NCBI GenBank assembly: GCA_905214465.1
Contig: CAJMMD010000028.1
Span: forward strand, 1-31,509
Source: an uncultured bacterium
GTDB lineage: Bacteria > Actinomycetota > Coriobacteriia > Coriobacteriales > Coriobacteriaceae
Length of the DNA stretch: 31,509 nucleotides
Direction of reading: 5' to 3'
Positions 20,911-28,114 of this stretch are shown here, in pieces. Position 1 is the first letter of the stretch. Every line of letters begins with the position of its first letter. The notes under the pieces were generated by a model. It did not search any database and was not told where the DNA came from. It saw nothing but the letters and a program-made list of their open reading frames with translations. Made by a program: the position numbers and the translations under genes.

Positions 20911-22823
20911 AGGGCGCGGACCTTCGGCTCATCGTTGAGTTGCGGAATGGTACCCACCACGTTGTCGGCCAGCCAGTCCATCTCGACGATTTGCGTGCTC
21001 GGCAGTGGGGGAAAGCCCTCGATCTGTACCACGCCTTCTTGGCTATGGAGCTCGCCGCCAAATGGATTGATGGAGCCCTCGACGATGCCATTGCGGAGGA
21101 GCTGAACAAGCTTGCGCGTCTGATAGGGCAGGCCCGGAGCGTAGCGAATATCGATAACGCCCGAGCTCATACCGTACCAGTAGTTGACGGCACGAACCTG
21201 GCTGGCGTCACTGGTCTCATCCCAGGTGCCATGCAGCAGGCTTCGCACGATAAGCTCGTAGTATCGGCCCCAGTTCCATACCGGCATGGCAATGCCGGTA
21301 ACCTTGCCATCGACCAGGCGGTGAAGTCCGTAGGCCGTGGGGTCCTCCAGCGACTTTGACATGTCGGCGCCGGTCATGACGCTTACACCTTCGCGGCACA
21401 TGGCCTCGGCAAGGCCTCCGGCGGGCACATCGCCCCAGGTCAGGATAATTTGCGCACGGGGGTCGAGCAGCGAGGCGCCAATCGCAAAGGCGTTGATCTC
21501 GCTGAGTGCGCCCGAGGCGAAGACCGACGCGTGGTAGCCAATGCGATGGTTGTCCGCCATGCTGGCCGCAAGGGCGCCCAGGAGGAATTTGGCCTCGTAC
21601 ATCTTGCCAAAGTACGAACGAACGCTTTGGTGGGGAAGGCCGATAGAACAGTTAAGGAACCGAACCTGGGGATACTCAACGGCTGCCCTGAGTGTGTATT
21701 CCATCAGGCGGTGCGAGGTCGAGAAGATGACGTTGTCTCCATGTTTGACAGCCGTTTCCACGGCGGCGTAGAACACGTCCGGATCGTGGCAGTCCTCGAA
21801 CGCCTCGGTGCGCACGATACCGCCAAAGTGCTCATCGAGATACTGACGCCCTTGGTCGTGCAGGCTGTCCCAGCTCGACGTCGCACGGGGGAACTCATGG
21901 ATAAAGGCGATGCGCAGGGGATTGGCCGCCGAATAGACGGTCTTGCCCATAAAGAAGTTGAGCACGCCGGAGGTGGACTTGGCGGGCGACTCCTCCTCAT
22001 CGACGCTTGGTGCTTCGACAAGATCGACCTTGTCCTCGTTATTTTTGCCGGCAATGACCAGCTCACGCCAAATCTTACACAGGCGATTTACGACGATATC
22101 CGTCGGCGTATCCAGCAGGCGGTCCTGGTTGTACACATTGAGGTAGACGAGCATGGCGTCGGCGGGCGTAATGTCCAGGTGGTCGCCGCCCGCGCGAAGG
22201 TAGGCGCGCTTAAAGAGCAGGAAGGTGTGGCGCAGGTAATCGACCTTTTTCTGCGGCCATTTTTCGATAAGGTCCTGACCGAGCATCTTGGCGAGCGTCT
22301 CGTAGCTTCCCTCGCGCGAGAACTCGATCTCGTATAGGGGGCAGACGCGCCAGAACGCGCAGAACTCGCCGTACAGGCGGCTTTCGACGGAATCCCATGT
22401 GCCGGGGTAGAGACGGGTGACCTTGGCCGAAACCGTCGGGGCGTCTAGGAATTTGAGGACACTGACGCGTTTGTTGCCTTCCTGGACATAGAACCGATGC
22501 ATGAACTCGGTGACGATAACGGGATCGCGATAGCCCTCGGTAACCTGGATGTCATAGAGATTGGACCACTTGCGGGCGAACTCGGTGCTAAACGGGAGCA
22601 GGGGCATGAAGTTGCACGAAAAGGCGGACTGACGGCCCTTGGTAACCGTGCCGACGACCATTTCGAGTGGAATGTCTCTCAGGCCGACATTCTCTCGTTG
22701 GCCTAAGGGAAGCTGGGCAACCAAGCTATCGAGGTCCGTGAGGTACGGATGCTCGCTTTGACTAATGGCGCGTCGACGTCCTTGCTCGCCGCGCTTGCGT
22801 GCTTGACGATAGGCCTCTTCCAT
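20907..22823 (-). CDS. ParB-like domain fused to a BMP/Med-type ligand-binding domain
   Basis: A 638-residue protein with no signal peptide and no lipobox, so it should be cytosolic. Residues about 50-140 resemble a ParB/sulfiredoxin-like fold (IPLEMVVGTVTKGR and the EGNKRVSVLK motif). The middle (about 140-300) is unassigned and helical, with an acidic linker at 263-285. From about residue 301 (NPLRIAFIHEFP) it reads as the BMP/PnrA/Med periplasmic-binding fold (SYFGKMYEAKFLLGALAASM, INAFAIGASLLDPRAQI), a family whose exported members bind purine nucleosides. A cytosolic sensor or enzyme is likely. It is coupled to a phosphoesterase. Assignment of domains is by eye. Confidence 0.7.
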   Translation of the reverse strand: MEEAYRQARKRGEQGRRRAISQSEHPYLTDLDSLVAQLPLGQRENVGLRDIPLEMVVGTVTKGRQSAFSCNFMPLLPFSTEFARKWSNLYDIQVTEGYRDPVIVTEFMHRFYVQEGNKRVSVLKFLDAPTVSAKVTRLYPGTWDSVESRLYGEFCAFWRVCPLYEIEFSREGSYETLAKMLGQDLIEKWPQKKVDYLRHTFLLFKRAYLRAGGDHLDITPADAMLVYLNVYNQDRLLDTPTDIVVNRLCKIWRELVIAGKNNEDKVDLVEAPSVDEEESPAKSTSGVLNFFMGKTVYSAANPLRIAFIHEFPRATSSWDSLHDQGRQYLDEHFGGIVRTEAFEDCHDPDVFYAAVETAVKHGDNVIFSTSHRLMEYTLRAAVEYPQVRFLNCSIGLPHQSVRSYFGKMYEAKFLLGALAASMADNHRIGYHASVFASGALSEINAFAIGASLLDPRAQIILTWGDVPAGGLAEAMCREGVSVMTGADMSKSLEDPTAYGLHRLVDGKVTGIAMPVWNWGRYYELIVRSLLHGTWDETSDASQVRAVNYWYGMSSGVIDIRYAPGLPYQTRKLVQLLRNGIVEGSINPFGGELHSQEGVVQIEGFPPLPSTQIVEMDWLADNVVGTIPQLNDEPKVRAL

Positions 22824-22876
22824 AGTTTTGCTCCCTTAGTCGTTTAAACAACTATATGAACCATGGTACCACGGAT

Positions 22877-22917
22877 GAAAACCACCACAAAGGTGCCTGT
22901 CCCCTTTGTGGTGGATT
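22877..22917 (+). repeat. CCACCACAAAGG hairpin repeat, copy 4
   Basis: AAAACCACCACAAAGG with CCCTTTGTGGTGGATT. Its right end touches the mscS stop codon (22916-22918), so it likely terminates mscS transcription. Confidence 0.75.
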
Positions 22918-23683
22918 AGGCGATGATGGGGGCGATGGCGCGAATGCAGGCGTCGGCGGCGGTGAAAGTGGTGCTGTCGTCGCTGACGATAAAGATGATC
23001 TTGCCCTTAATGCCAAAGTCGTCGATCTCGCTAAAGAGCACATACGGCTCCTTGTCAAAACTCGAGATGGGCGAGACGGCCGTTTTGCTGGCGCTGACGA
23101 GTTCGTCTGCTAGTGCATCGAGCGACGCCCATTTTGAGGGGTCTTTCACCGCGACGGGGACGGCCACGCGCCCAAAGGGCATCAGATGCACGAGCGTGTT
23201 CTTGGAGATATTTGAGTTGGGGACGATGATGGTCTGCCCGCAGGCATCTTCGATGGTCGTGTGGCGCCAAGTGATGTCCTGGACCACGCCCGACACGCCG
23301 CCGACCTCGATATTGTCGCCGGGCTTGATGATGCCCATAAAGGTCACTTGCATGCCGCCGATAAGGTTTGATAGCGTGTCCTGAAAGCCGAGCGAGATGG
23401 CGATGCCGCCGACGCCAAGAGCGGCGACGAGCGCGTTTGCGTTAATGCCAAAGCAGTTGTCGAGGATAAAACTGCCGCCGATCATCCAGATGACGGCGCG
23501 CGCGATGTTGATGAAGATGCTCGATGCCGGAAGCGGGTTATCGTCTCGGTTAAGCAGATGGTGCAGGGTCTTGGATGCGACCTTAGCGGCGACGGCGGTG
23601 CCTATCGCCAAGATGACGGCCCAGATGATGTTGTGGACCCACCGTTGTGCAAAGAAATGAAGAATTGGCTCAAACAATTCCAT
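22916..23683 (-). CDS. Small-conductance mechanosensitive channel (MscS family)
   Basis: A 255-residue membrane channel that releases solutes under hypo-osmotic shock. Three hydrophobic segments lie in the first 120 residues. The pore-lining third helix is in ALVAALGVGGIAISLGFQDT, followed by LIGGMQVTFMGIIKPGD and the beta domain containing ITWRHTTIEDACGQTIIVPN. Length is near the minimal MscS. The ATG is preceded by AGGAGG. It stands alone between two hairpins. Confidence 0.92.
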   Translation of the reverse strand: MELFEPILHFFAQRWVHNIIWAVILAIGTAVAAKVASKTLHHLLNRDDNPLPASSIFINIARAVIWMIGGSFILDNCFGINANALVAALGVGGIAISLGFQDTLSNLIGGMQVTFMGIIKPGDNIEVGGVSGVVQDITWRHTTIEDACGQTIIVPNSNISKNTLVHLMPFGRVAVPVAVKDPSKWASLDALADELVSASKTAVSPISSFDKEPYVLFSEIDDFGIKGKIIFIVSDDSTTFTAADACIRAIAPIIA

Positions 23684-23731
23684 GTAGGGAAAACCTCCTA
23701 ATGATCATTCAACCATGATACCCATCAAGAA

Positions 23732-23756
23732 GCCCGTCCGATCACATCGGACGGGC
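23732..23756 (-). terminator. Perfect hairpin overlapping the end of the small peptide gene
   Basis: GCCCGTCCGAT (23732-23742) and ATCGGACGGGC (23746-23756) form a perfect 11-bp stem with a 3-nt loop; on the minus strand it is followed by TTCTT. The stop codon of the peptide gene lies at its apex. Confidence 0.6.
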
Positions 23757-23858
23757 CGATAACTTGGGATGGGGGGCGGTGGCGTAAGCTGGGGCGCCGG
23801 TGAGCGCACCGGCGAGGAGAGCGGCGGTCAAGGCAAGACGGGGAAGGAGTCTTCTCAT
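23742..23858 (-). CDS. Short secreted peptide (signal-peptide-like)
   Basis: A 38-codon frame with a textbook Sec signal: MRRLLPR, a hydrophobic core LALTAALLAGALTG, then APAYA with an A-x-A cleavage site, leaving about a dozen mature residues (TAPHPKLSARPM). AAGGA lies 7 nt before the ATG. High-GC third positions fit the host. The TGA is in the loop of a perfect hairpin. It could be a genuine small exported peptide or the 5' stump of a lost secreted protein. No family is recognised. Confidence 0.5.
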   Translation of the reverse strand: MRRLLPRLALTAALLAGALTGAPAYATAPHPKLSARPM

Positions 23859-23921
23859 GGCAGTTTCCTTAGTTCTTAACCAGTGGTCCCTGCTGACGCT
23901 GGATTATCGACATAATATGCG

Positions 23922-23961
23922 AAAACCGCCGCAAAGGTATCTGTTCCTTTGCGGCGGTTTT
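23922..23961 (+). repeat. CCACCACAAAGG hairpin repeat, copy 5 (divergent)
   Basis: AAAACCGCCGCAAAGG with CCTTTGCGGCGGTTTT. Compensating A-to-G and T-to-C changes in both arms keep the stem, evidence that the fold is under selection or recently copied from a variant family. Confidence 0.65.
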
Positions 23962-23991
23962 GACGTTTGCGCAGATAAAACCTGCCAAAAT

Positions 23992-24016
23992 AAACCTGTC
24001 CCTTTTTGACAGGTTT
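23992..24016 (-). terminator. Terminator of the ABC importer operon
   Basis: AAACCTGTC (23992-24000) pairs perfectly with GACAGGTTT (24008-24016), overlapping the ATPase stop codon at 24015-24017. On the minus strand it is followed by ATTTT. Confidence 0.7.
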
Positions 24017-24809
24017 AGCTCAGCAGCATGCGGTCGTTGGCGAGCTCGCCGCCCGAGACCTCCTCGAACTTCTGCAGCAGGTCGGCCACGGTGAGCGACT
24101 TCTTCTCGTCACCGGCCACGTCGTAGATTACGTGGCCCTCGTGCATCATGATCAGACGGTTGCCCAGACGGATGGCGTCGTTCATGTTGTGCGTGACCAT
24201 GAGCGTGGTCAGGTGGTTCTCGTCGACGATCTCCTCGGTCAAGTTGAGCACCTTAGAGGCCGTCTTGGGGTCGAGGGCCGCCGTGTGCTCGTCGAGCAGC
24301 AGCAGGCGTGGCTTGGTGAGCGTGGCCATGAGCAGGGTGAGTGCCTGGCGCTGGCCGCCCGAGAGCAGGCCGACCTTGGCGTTGAGGCGCGTGTCCAGAC
24401 CGAGGTCCAGGCGCTTGAGCAGTTCAACGTACTCGTCCTTTTCGGCCTTGGTGACGCCCCACGAAAGACCGCGACGTTGGCCGCGGCGCTTGGCGAGGGC
24501 CAGGTTCTCGGCGATCTGCATGTCAGCTGCGGTGCCGCGCATGGGGTCCTGGAACACGCGGCCCAGGTACTTGGCGCGTTGCGACTCGCTCAGGCGCGAG
24601 ATGTCGGTGCCGTCAAGCTCGATAACGCCCGAATCGAGCGGATACACGCCGGCGATCATATTGAGCAGCGTGGACTTGCCGGCGCCGTTGCCGCCGATCA
24701 CGGTTACAAAGTTGCCGTCATTCAGGGTGAGGTCGACGCCGGTGAGCGCGCGCTTTTCGGTGACGGTGCCCTTGTTAAAGGTCTTCTTGACGTGCGAGAG
24801 CTTAAGCAT
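24015..24809 (-). CDS. ABC importer ATP-binding protein (TrpZ-like)
   Basis: A 264-residue ATPase with Walker A GGNGAGKST, Q-loop in FQDPMRGT, signature LLSGGQRQAL, Walker B LLLLDEHTAALDP and H-loop THN. In Walker B the usual DEP is DEH, a variation seen in this importer subfamily. Start ATG 24809 (MLKLSHVKKTF) overlaps the permease gene by 8 nt; the longer frame up to 24890 lies inside the permease gene and is not used. It powers the importer formed with the next two genes. Substrate is inferred from the binding protein. Confidence 0.9.
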   Translation of the reverse strand: MLKLSHVKKTFNKGTVTEKRALTGVDLTLNDGNFVTVIGGNGAGKSTLLNMIAGVYPLDSGVIELDGTDISRLSESQRAKYLGRVFQDPMRGTAADMQIAENLALAKRRGQRRGLSWGVTKAEKDEYVELLKRLDLGLDTRLNAKVGLLSGGQRQALTLLMATLTKPRLLLLDEHTAALDPKTASKVLNLTEEIVDENHLTTLMVTHNMNDAIRLGNRLIMMHEGHVIYDVAGDEKKSLTVADLLQKFEEVSGGELANDRMLLS

Positions 24810-25725
24810 CTGCCTCATCCCCCTTCGTGTAGGAGCTGCGGAGCTTATAACGCTCCCAAACCACGGGCACGCACAGAGCCACAGCGACAATCACGGCGGA
24901 GAGCAGCTTCATGTCGTTGGCGTCCATGCCCAACTGCAGCACGATGGCGCGGATAAGGAAGTACACCACGGAGCCAAAGACGGCGGAGGCAAGACGGACG
25001 CTAAACTGCGTGAGGCCGCCGGGCAGCAGACGGCCGAGCACCTCACCGATAACAATGGCGGCAAGACCGATAACGATGGCACCGGTGCCCATACCAATGT
25101 CGGCATACTTTTGGCTCTGGCAGATGAGCGCGCCCGAAAGGCCGATGAGGGCGTTGGAGAGCACGAGGGCGATCATCTTGGTGGAGTTGGTGTTGACGCC
25201 TAGAGCGCGGATCATGTACTCGTTGTTGCCGGTGGCGCGCAGCGCCGAGCCGATCTCGGTGCCAAAGAACCAATACAGGATGGCAACGATAGCCACGGCG
25301 AGCAGGATGCCCAAGATGATGGCAACGGTGGACTGCGGCAGACCGGTCATATTGCTGACGGCCGAGAACACGGTGCCCTTGGCAAGAATGGGCGTATTGG
25401 ACTTGCCCATGATGCGCAGGTTGATGGACCACAGGCTGATCTGGGTGAGGATTCCGGCGAGGATCGCGGGAATCTCAAAGACGGTGGTCAAAATGCCCGT
25501 GACGGCACCCGCGATGGCGCCGGCGCACATACCGGCCAGCACAGCGAGCAGCGGGTCGACGTTGTTATTGACGATGAGCACAGCGCAGACGCAGCCGCCG
25601 AGGGCAAAGCTGCCGTCGCAGGTCATATCGGGAATGTCGAGCAGGCGGAACGTGATAAACACGCCAAGCACCATAATGCCCCAGAGGACGCCTTGCGAAA
25701 CAGCGCCCTGCAATGCAATGAGCAT
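24802..25725 (-). CDS. ABC importer permease (branched-chain amino-acid transporter type)
   Basis: A 307-residue permease of the BPD_transp_2 family with about nine hydrophobic segments; the cytosolic coupling loop includes IGSALRATGNNEYMIRALGV. It is the membrane channel of the importer. The ATG at 25725 follows AGGAGG with an 8-nt spacer. A hairpin in the 200-nt gap after the binding-protein gene may reduce read-through so that binding protein is made in excess, as is common. Confidence 0.9.
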   Translation of the reverse strand: MLIALQGAVSQGVLWGIMVLGVFITFRLLDIPDMTCDGSFALGGCVCAVLIVNNNVDPLLAVLAGMCAGAIAGAVTGILTTVFEIPAILAGILTQISLWSINLRIMGKSNTPILAKGTVFSAVSNMTGLPQSTVAIILGILLAVAIVAILYWFFGTEIGSALRATGNNEYMIRALGVNTNSTKMIALVLSNALIGLSGALICQSQKYADIGMGTGAIVIGLAAIVIGEVLGRLLPGGLTQFSVRLASAVFGSVVYFLIRAIVLQLGMDANDMKLLSAVIVAVALCVPVVWERYKLRSSYTKGDEADA

Positions 25726-25829
25726 GCTTCATACCTCCTAGGATAGGATGGACACGTGAGTCACCATAATAGCGGTAACAATGCATAAAAGAGCTGCGGA
25801 CGAATGTTTTGTCTCATCCGTAACAAGCA

Positions 25830-25858
25830 GGGCGAACGCCGGTCTTTGGCGTTCGCCC
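25830..25858 (-). terminator. Hairpin between binding-protein and permease genes
   Basis: GGGCGAACGCC (25830-25840) pairs perfectly with GGCGTTCGCCC (25848-25858), loop GGTCTTT. The sequence after it on the minus strand (TGCTTGTT) is only moderately T-rich, so partial termination is more likely than a full stop. Confidence 0.55.
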
Positions 25859-25929
25859 CTGTGGCTCAGATATTGAATAACACGGCAACGGCGCGAGTAT
25901 GGGCCCTAGGCACATTGCCGCGCATGCCG

Positions 25930-26910
25930 CTACTCGTCCAGAGTGGAAAGATCGATGCCCAGCGCCTCGGCCATTTCGTCGTTCTTGACGACGACCAGGT
26001 CCTTGCTCGAGAGATGCTTGATCGGCATATCCTCGGGCTTGGCCTCGCCCTTAAGAATCTTGACGGCCATTTCGCCCGCGGCGTAGCCCAGATCCTCGTA
26101 GTTGATGGAGAGGGTGAACAGGCCGCCGGCCATGCACATGCCCTCCTCGCCGGTCACGAAGGGAAGCTTGTTCTCCTTGCAGATCTGGCCCACCTGCGAG
26201 GCGCCCGCGGCGATGGTGTTGTCAGTGGGGGAGTAGAGCGCGTCGACCTTGCCCACGGCAGATTCGACGACGGACTGGATCTCGTTGGAACTCGAGACGG
26301 TGAAGTCGGTGTACTCCAGGCCCAGTTTGTCGAGTTCCTTCTTGGCGGCCTTGATCTGGACGTCGGAGTTGGACTCGGCGGTGCAGTAGAGCAGACCGAT
26401 CTTCTTTACGTCGGGCAGGACCTTCTGCATCATCTCGAGCTGCTCGGCGACCGGGGTGAGGTCGGAGGCGCCCGTGACGTTGGTGCCGGGCTTATCGTTG
26501 TCCTGGACCAGGCCCGAGGCGGCATAGTCGGTGATGGCGCAGCCCACGATGGGGATATCGGCCGTGGCGCCGGCGGCAGCCTGCGCGGCGGGCGTGGCGA
26601 TGGCATAAATCAGGTTGACGTTGTCGCCCACAAACTTGTCGGCAATGGACTTACACGTGGACTGGTCGTTCTGGGCGTTCTTCTGGTCGATCTTGACCTT
26701 AAGGCCGCTCTCCTTGATGGCCTTGACAAAGCCGTCGTTGGCGGCATCGAGTGCGGAGTGCTCGGTGAGCTGCAGAACGCCGATGGTGTAGTCGGAACCG
26801 GCGGCAGCAGAGCCGGAACCAGAGTTGCCGCCGCATCCGGCGAGCGGGGCGAGTGCGAGCAGGCCGGCGGAGACCAGGAGGCTCCTGCGGCTGATGGTGA
26901 TGTCCTTCAT
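25930..26910 (-). CDS. ABC importer substrate-binding lipoprotein (TrpX-like)
   Basis: A 326-residue lipoprotein of the ABC_sub_bind (PF04392-type) family, members of which bind tryptophan or other aromatic amino acids. The N-terminus has a twin-arginine-like SRRSLLVSAG and the lipobox LAGC near residue 25, then a Gly/Ser-rich tether. The binding fold follows (YTIGVLQLTEHSALDAANDG and AIATPAAQAAAGATADIP). Start ATG 26910 (MKDITISRR) has GGGGG upstream; 16 extra residues from 26958 would not give a better signal. It heads the importer operon. Confidence 0.88.
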   Translation of the reverse strand: MKDITISRRSLLVSAGLLALAPLAGCGGNSGSGSAAAGSDYTIGVLQLTEHSALDAANDGFVKAIKESGLKVKIDQKNAQNDQSTCKSIADKFVGDNVNLIYAIATPAAQAAAGATADIPIVGCAITDYAASGLVQDNDKPGTNVTGASDLTPVAEQLEMMQKVLPDVKKIGLLYCTAESNSDVQIKAAKKELDKLGLEYTDFTVSSSNEIQSVVESAVGKVDALYSPTDNTIAAGASQVGQICKENKLPFVTGEEGMCMAGGLFTLSINYEDLGYAAGEMAVKILKGEAKPEDMPIKHLSSKDLVVVKNDEMAEALGIDLSTLDE

Positions 26911-26973
26911 ATCATTACCCCCAGTATAAAAATGGCTGGAAACACTGCACTGGGACAAAGTGCAAGTGGAACT

Positions 26974-27001
26974 ATAGTAGCGCTGATGTCCATTTTTACA
27001 A
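26974..27001 (-). promoter_or_regulatory. Promoter of the TrpX-like importer operon
   Basis: On the minus strand TTGTAA (27001-26996), 16-bp spacer, TACTAT (26979-26974). It lies about 65 bp before the lipoprotein start. No T-box-like leader fits in this space. Confidence 0.55.
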
Positions 27002-27070
27002 CAGCCTGGCGGGTTTTTTAATACAGAATCGGATGGGCGGTACGGGTAGTCGAATGGGCGGCGGAGGGTC

Positions 27071-27856
27071 TTATGCGGCGGAGGAGGTGTCGTCCTCGTC
27101 CAGGGCGGCGAAGAGCTTCTTGCCGTCGAGGAGACGTGTGGTGACGTTTTTCATTCGGCCAATCTCTACGGTACGCAACGTGTCATCGGCGCCTCGGGCG
27201 TCATAGACCGTTCCCAGCAAATACGAGATGCCATCGCGCTGCCTGATGGCAAAGGGACGGAGTGTCATCCGTGCTGCTTCGGTTTCGCCGCGCGTCGTGA
27301 CGCTCGAAATATCAAAACTCACCGTGGTTCCGTGGTCGATGGCCTGCTCGACGAGCTCGCACGTGTCGATGCGCTTGATGGGCGTGTGTGTTGCCTTGGT
27401 AGCCTTGCTGCCTGCGTTTGGAGCGGGTTCGGGTGTATCGAGGTAGCCGCGAACGTCGGCGCTCGCCATGGCAACTAAGTGCTGCGCCATGCTTTTTCGA
27501 ATGGCGATGGGCGTAGAGCGGTTGCGCATGACCATGCCGTGGAGCCGGATGATCTCTTCATCGGTGAGCGGGCGGGTAAGAAGTTTGTAGCCCACGCCGC
27601 GTTTGTACTCAATTTCGTATCCGGCATGGCGAAGCGCAGAGATGGCGGTGTAGATACTGCGCCGCGCCGCCGAGATGGGCATGCGGGCGGGGTCGTCGGG
27701 ATGGGCGAGGCGCCGGATCAACTCATCGGAAAGCATGGCCTTGTCCTCGCCGGTGTTTTCGCTTAATAGTTGCAGGATGCGAACGGCGCGATAGGCTGCC
27801 ATCGAGGCGGCGCCTCTAGTCGTGGTGTCGTAGGTTTCAACAGCGGCTTCGGTCAT
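27071..27856 (-). CDS. Helix-turn-helix transcriptional regulator with WYL-like C-terminal domain
   Basis: A 261-residue regulator. Residues about 20-95 form a winged-helix region (AAYRAVRILQLLSENTG, RRSIYTAISALRHAGYEIEY, KRGVGYKLL); the C-terminal half (about 165-250) has SFDISSV..., MTLRPFAIRQRDGISYLLGT and an RTVEIGRM segment like WYL ligand-binding domains. Start ATG 27856 (MTEAAVETYD) is preferred with AAAGGA upstream; GTG 27865 is too close to it. Its target is not evident; the importer operon to its left is transcribed in the same direction and is one candidate. Confidence 0.75.
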   Translation of the reverse strand: MTEAAVETYDTTTRGAASMAAYRAVRILQLLSENTGEDKAMLSDELIRRLAHPDDPARMPISAARRSIYTAISALRHAGYEIEYKRGVGYKLLTRPLTDEEIIRLHGMVMRNRSTPIAIRKSMAQHLVAMASADVRGYLDTPEPAPNAGSKATKATHTPIKRIDTCELVEQAIDHGTTVSFDISSVTTRGETEAARMTLRPFAIRQRDGISYLLGTVYDARGADDTLRTVEIGRMKNVTTRLLDGKKLFAALDEDDTSSAA

Positions 27857-27973
27857 GGTGCCCACGTCCTTTCCGTTTTGGGTGGCGACGGTATGGAGCC
27901 TAGGACGTGGGGCTTTCCCAGGGGCGCAGGGCGCTCTGGGCGGTCGGTAGTCGTCGGCAAACGGCGGGTCGAG

Positions 27974-28035
27974 TTTTCAACAGCCCTGCTCAACTGACCA
28001 AAAACTTGCCAAAAGCTTGACGGGTGCTGTTGAAA
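27974..28035. repeat. TTTTCAACAGC inverted repeat
   Basis: TTTTCAACAGC (27974-27984) and GCTGTTGAAAA (28025-28035) are perfect 11-bp inverted copies 40 nt apart. Between them lie AAAAACTTGCC and AAAAGCTTGAC, a near-direct repeat. The right copy is joined to the asnS terminator. It is 120-180 bp upstream of the regulator gene and could be its control region. Confidence 0.45.
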
Positions 28036-28068
28036 AAAGCGCCTCTCGACCGATGTCGAGAGGCGCTT
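28031..28068 (-). terminator. Terminator of asnS
   Basis: AAGCGCCTCTCGAC (28037-28050) pairs perfectly with GTCGAGAGGCGCTT (28055-28068); read leftward it is followed by TTTT. Confidence 0.9.
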
Positions 28069-28114
28069 GTGCGATGAGCGTTGGCGTGTGGCGACGCGAG
28101 CTAGCGTCCGACGA

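Noticed and set aside
23800..24009. 69-codon plus-strand frame
   Set aside because: It crosses two hairpins and opposes the better-supported signal-peptide frame.
26911..27070. T-box or tryptophan leader before the TrpX-like gene
   Set aside because: The leader is too short, and no specifier loop or T-box sequence is seen.
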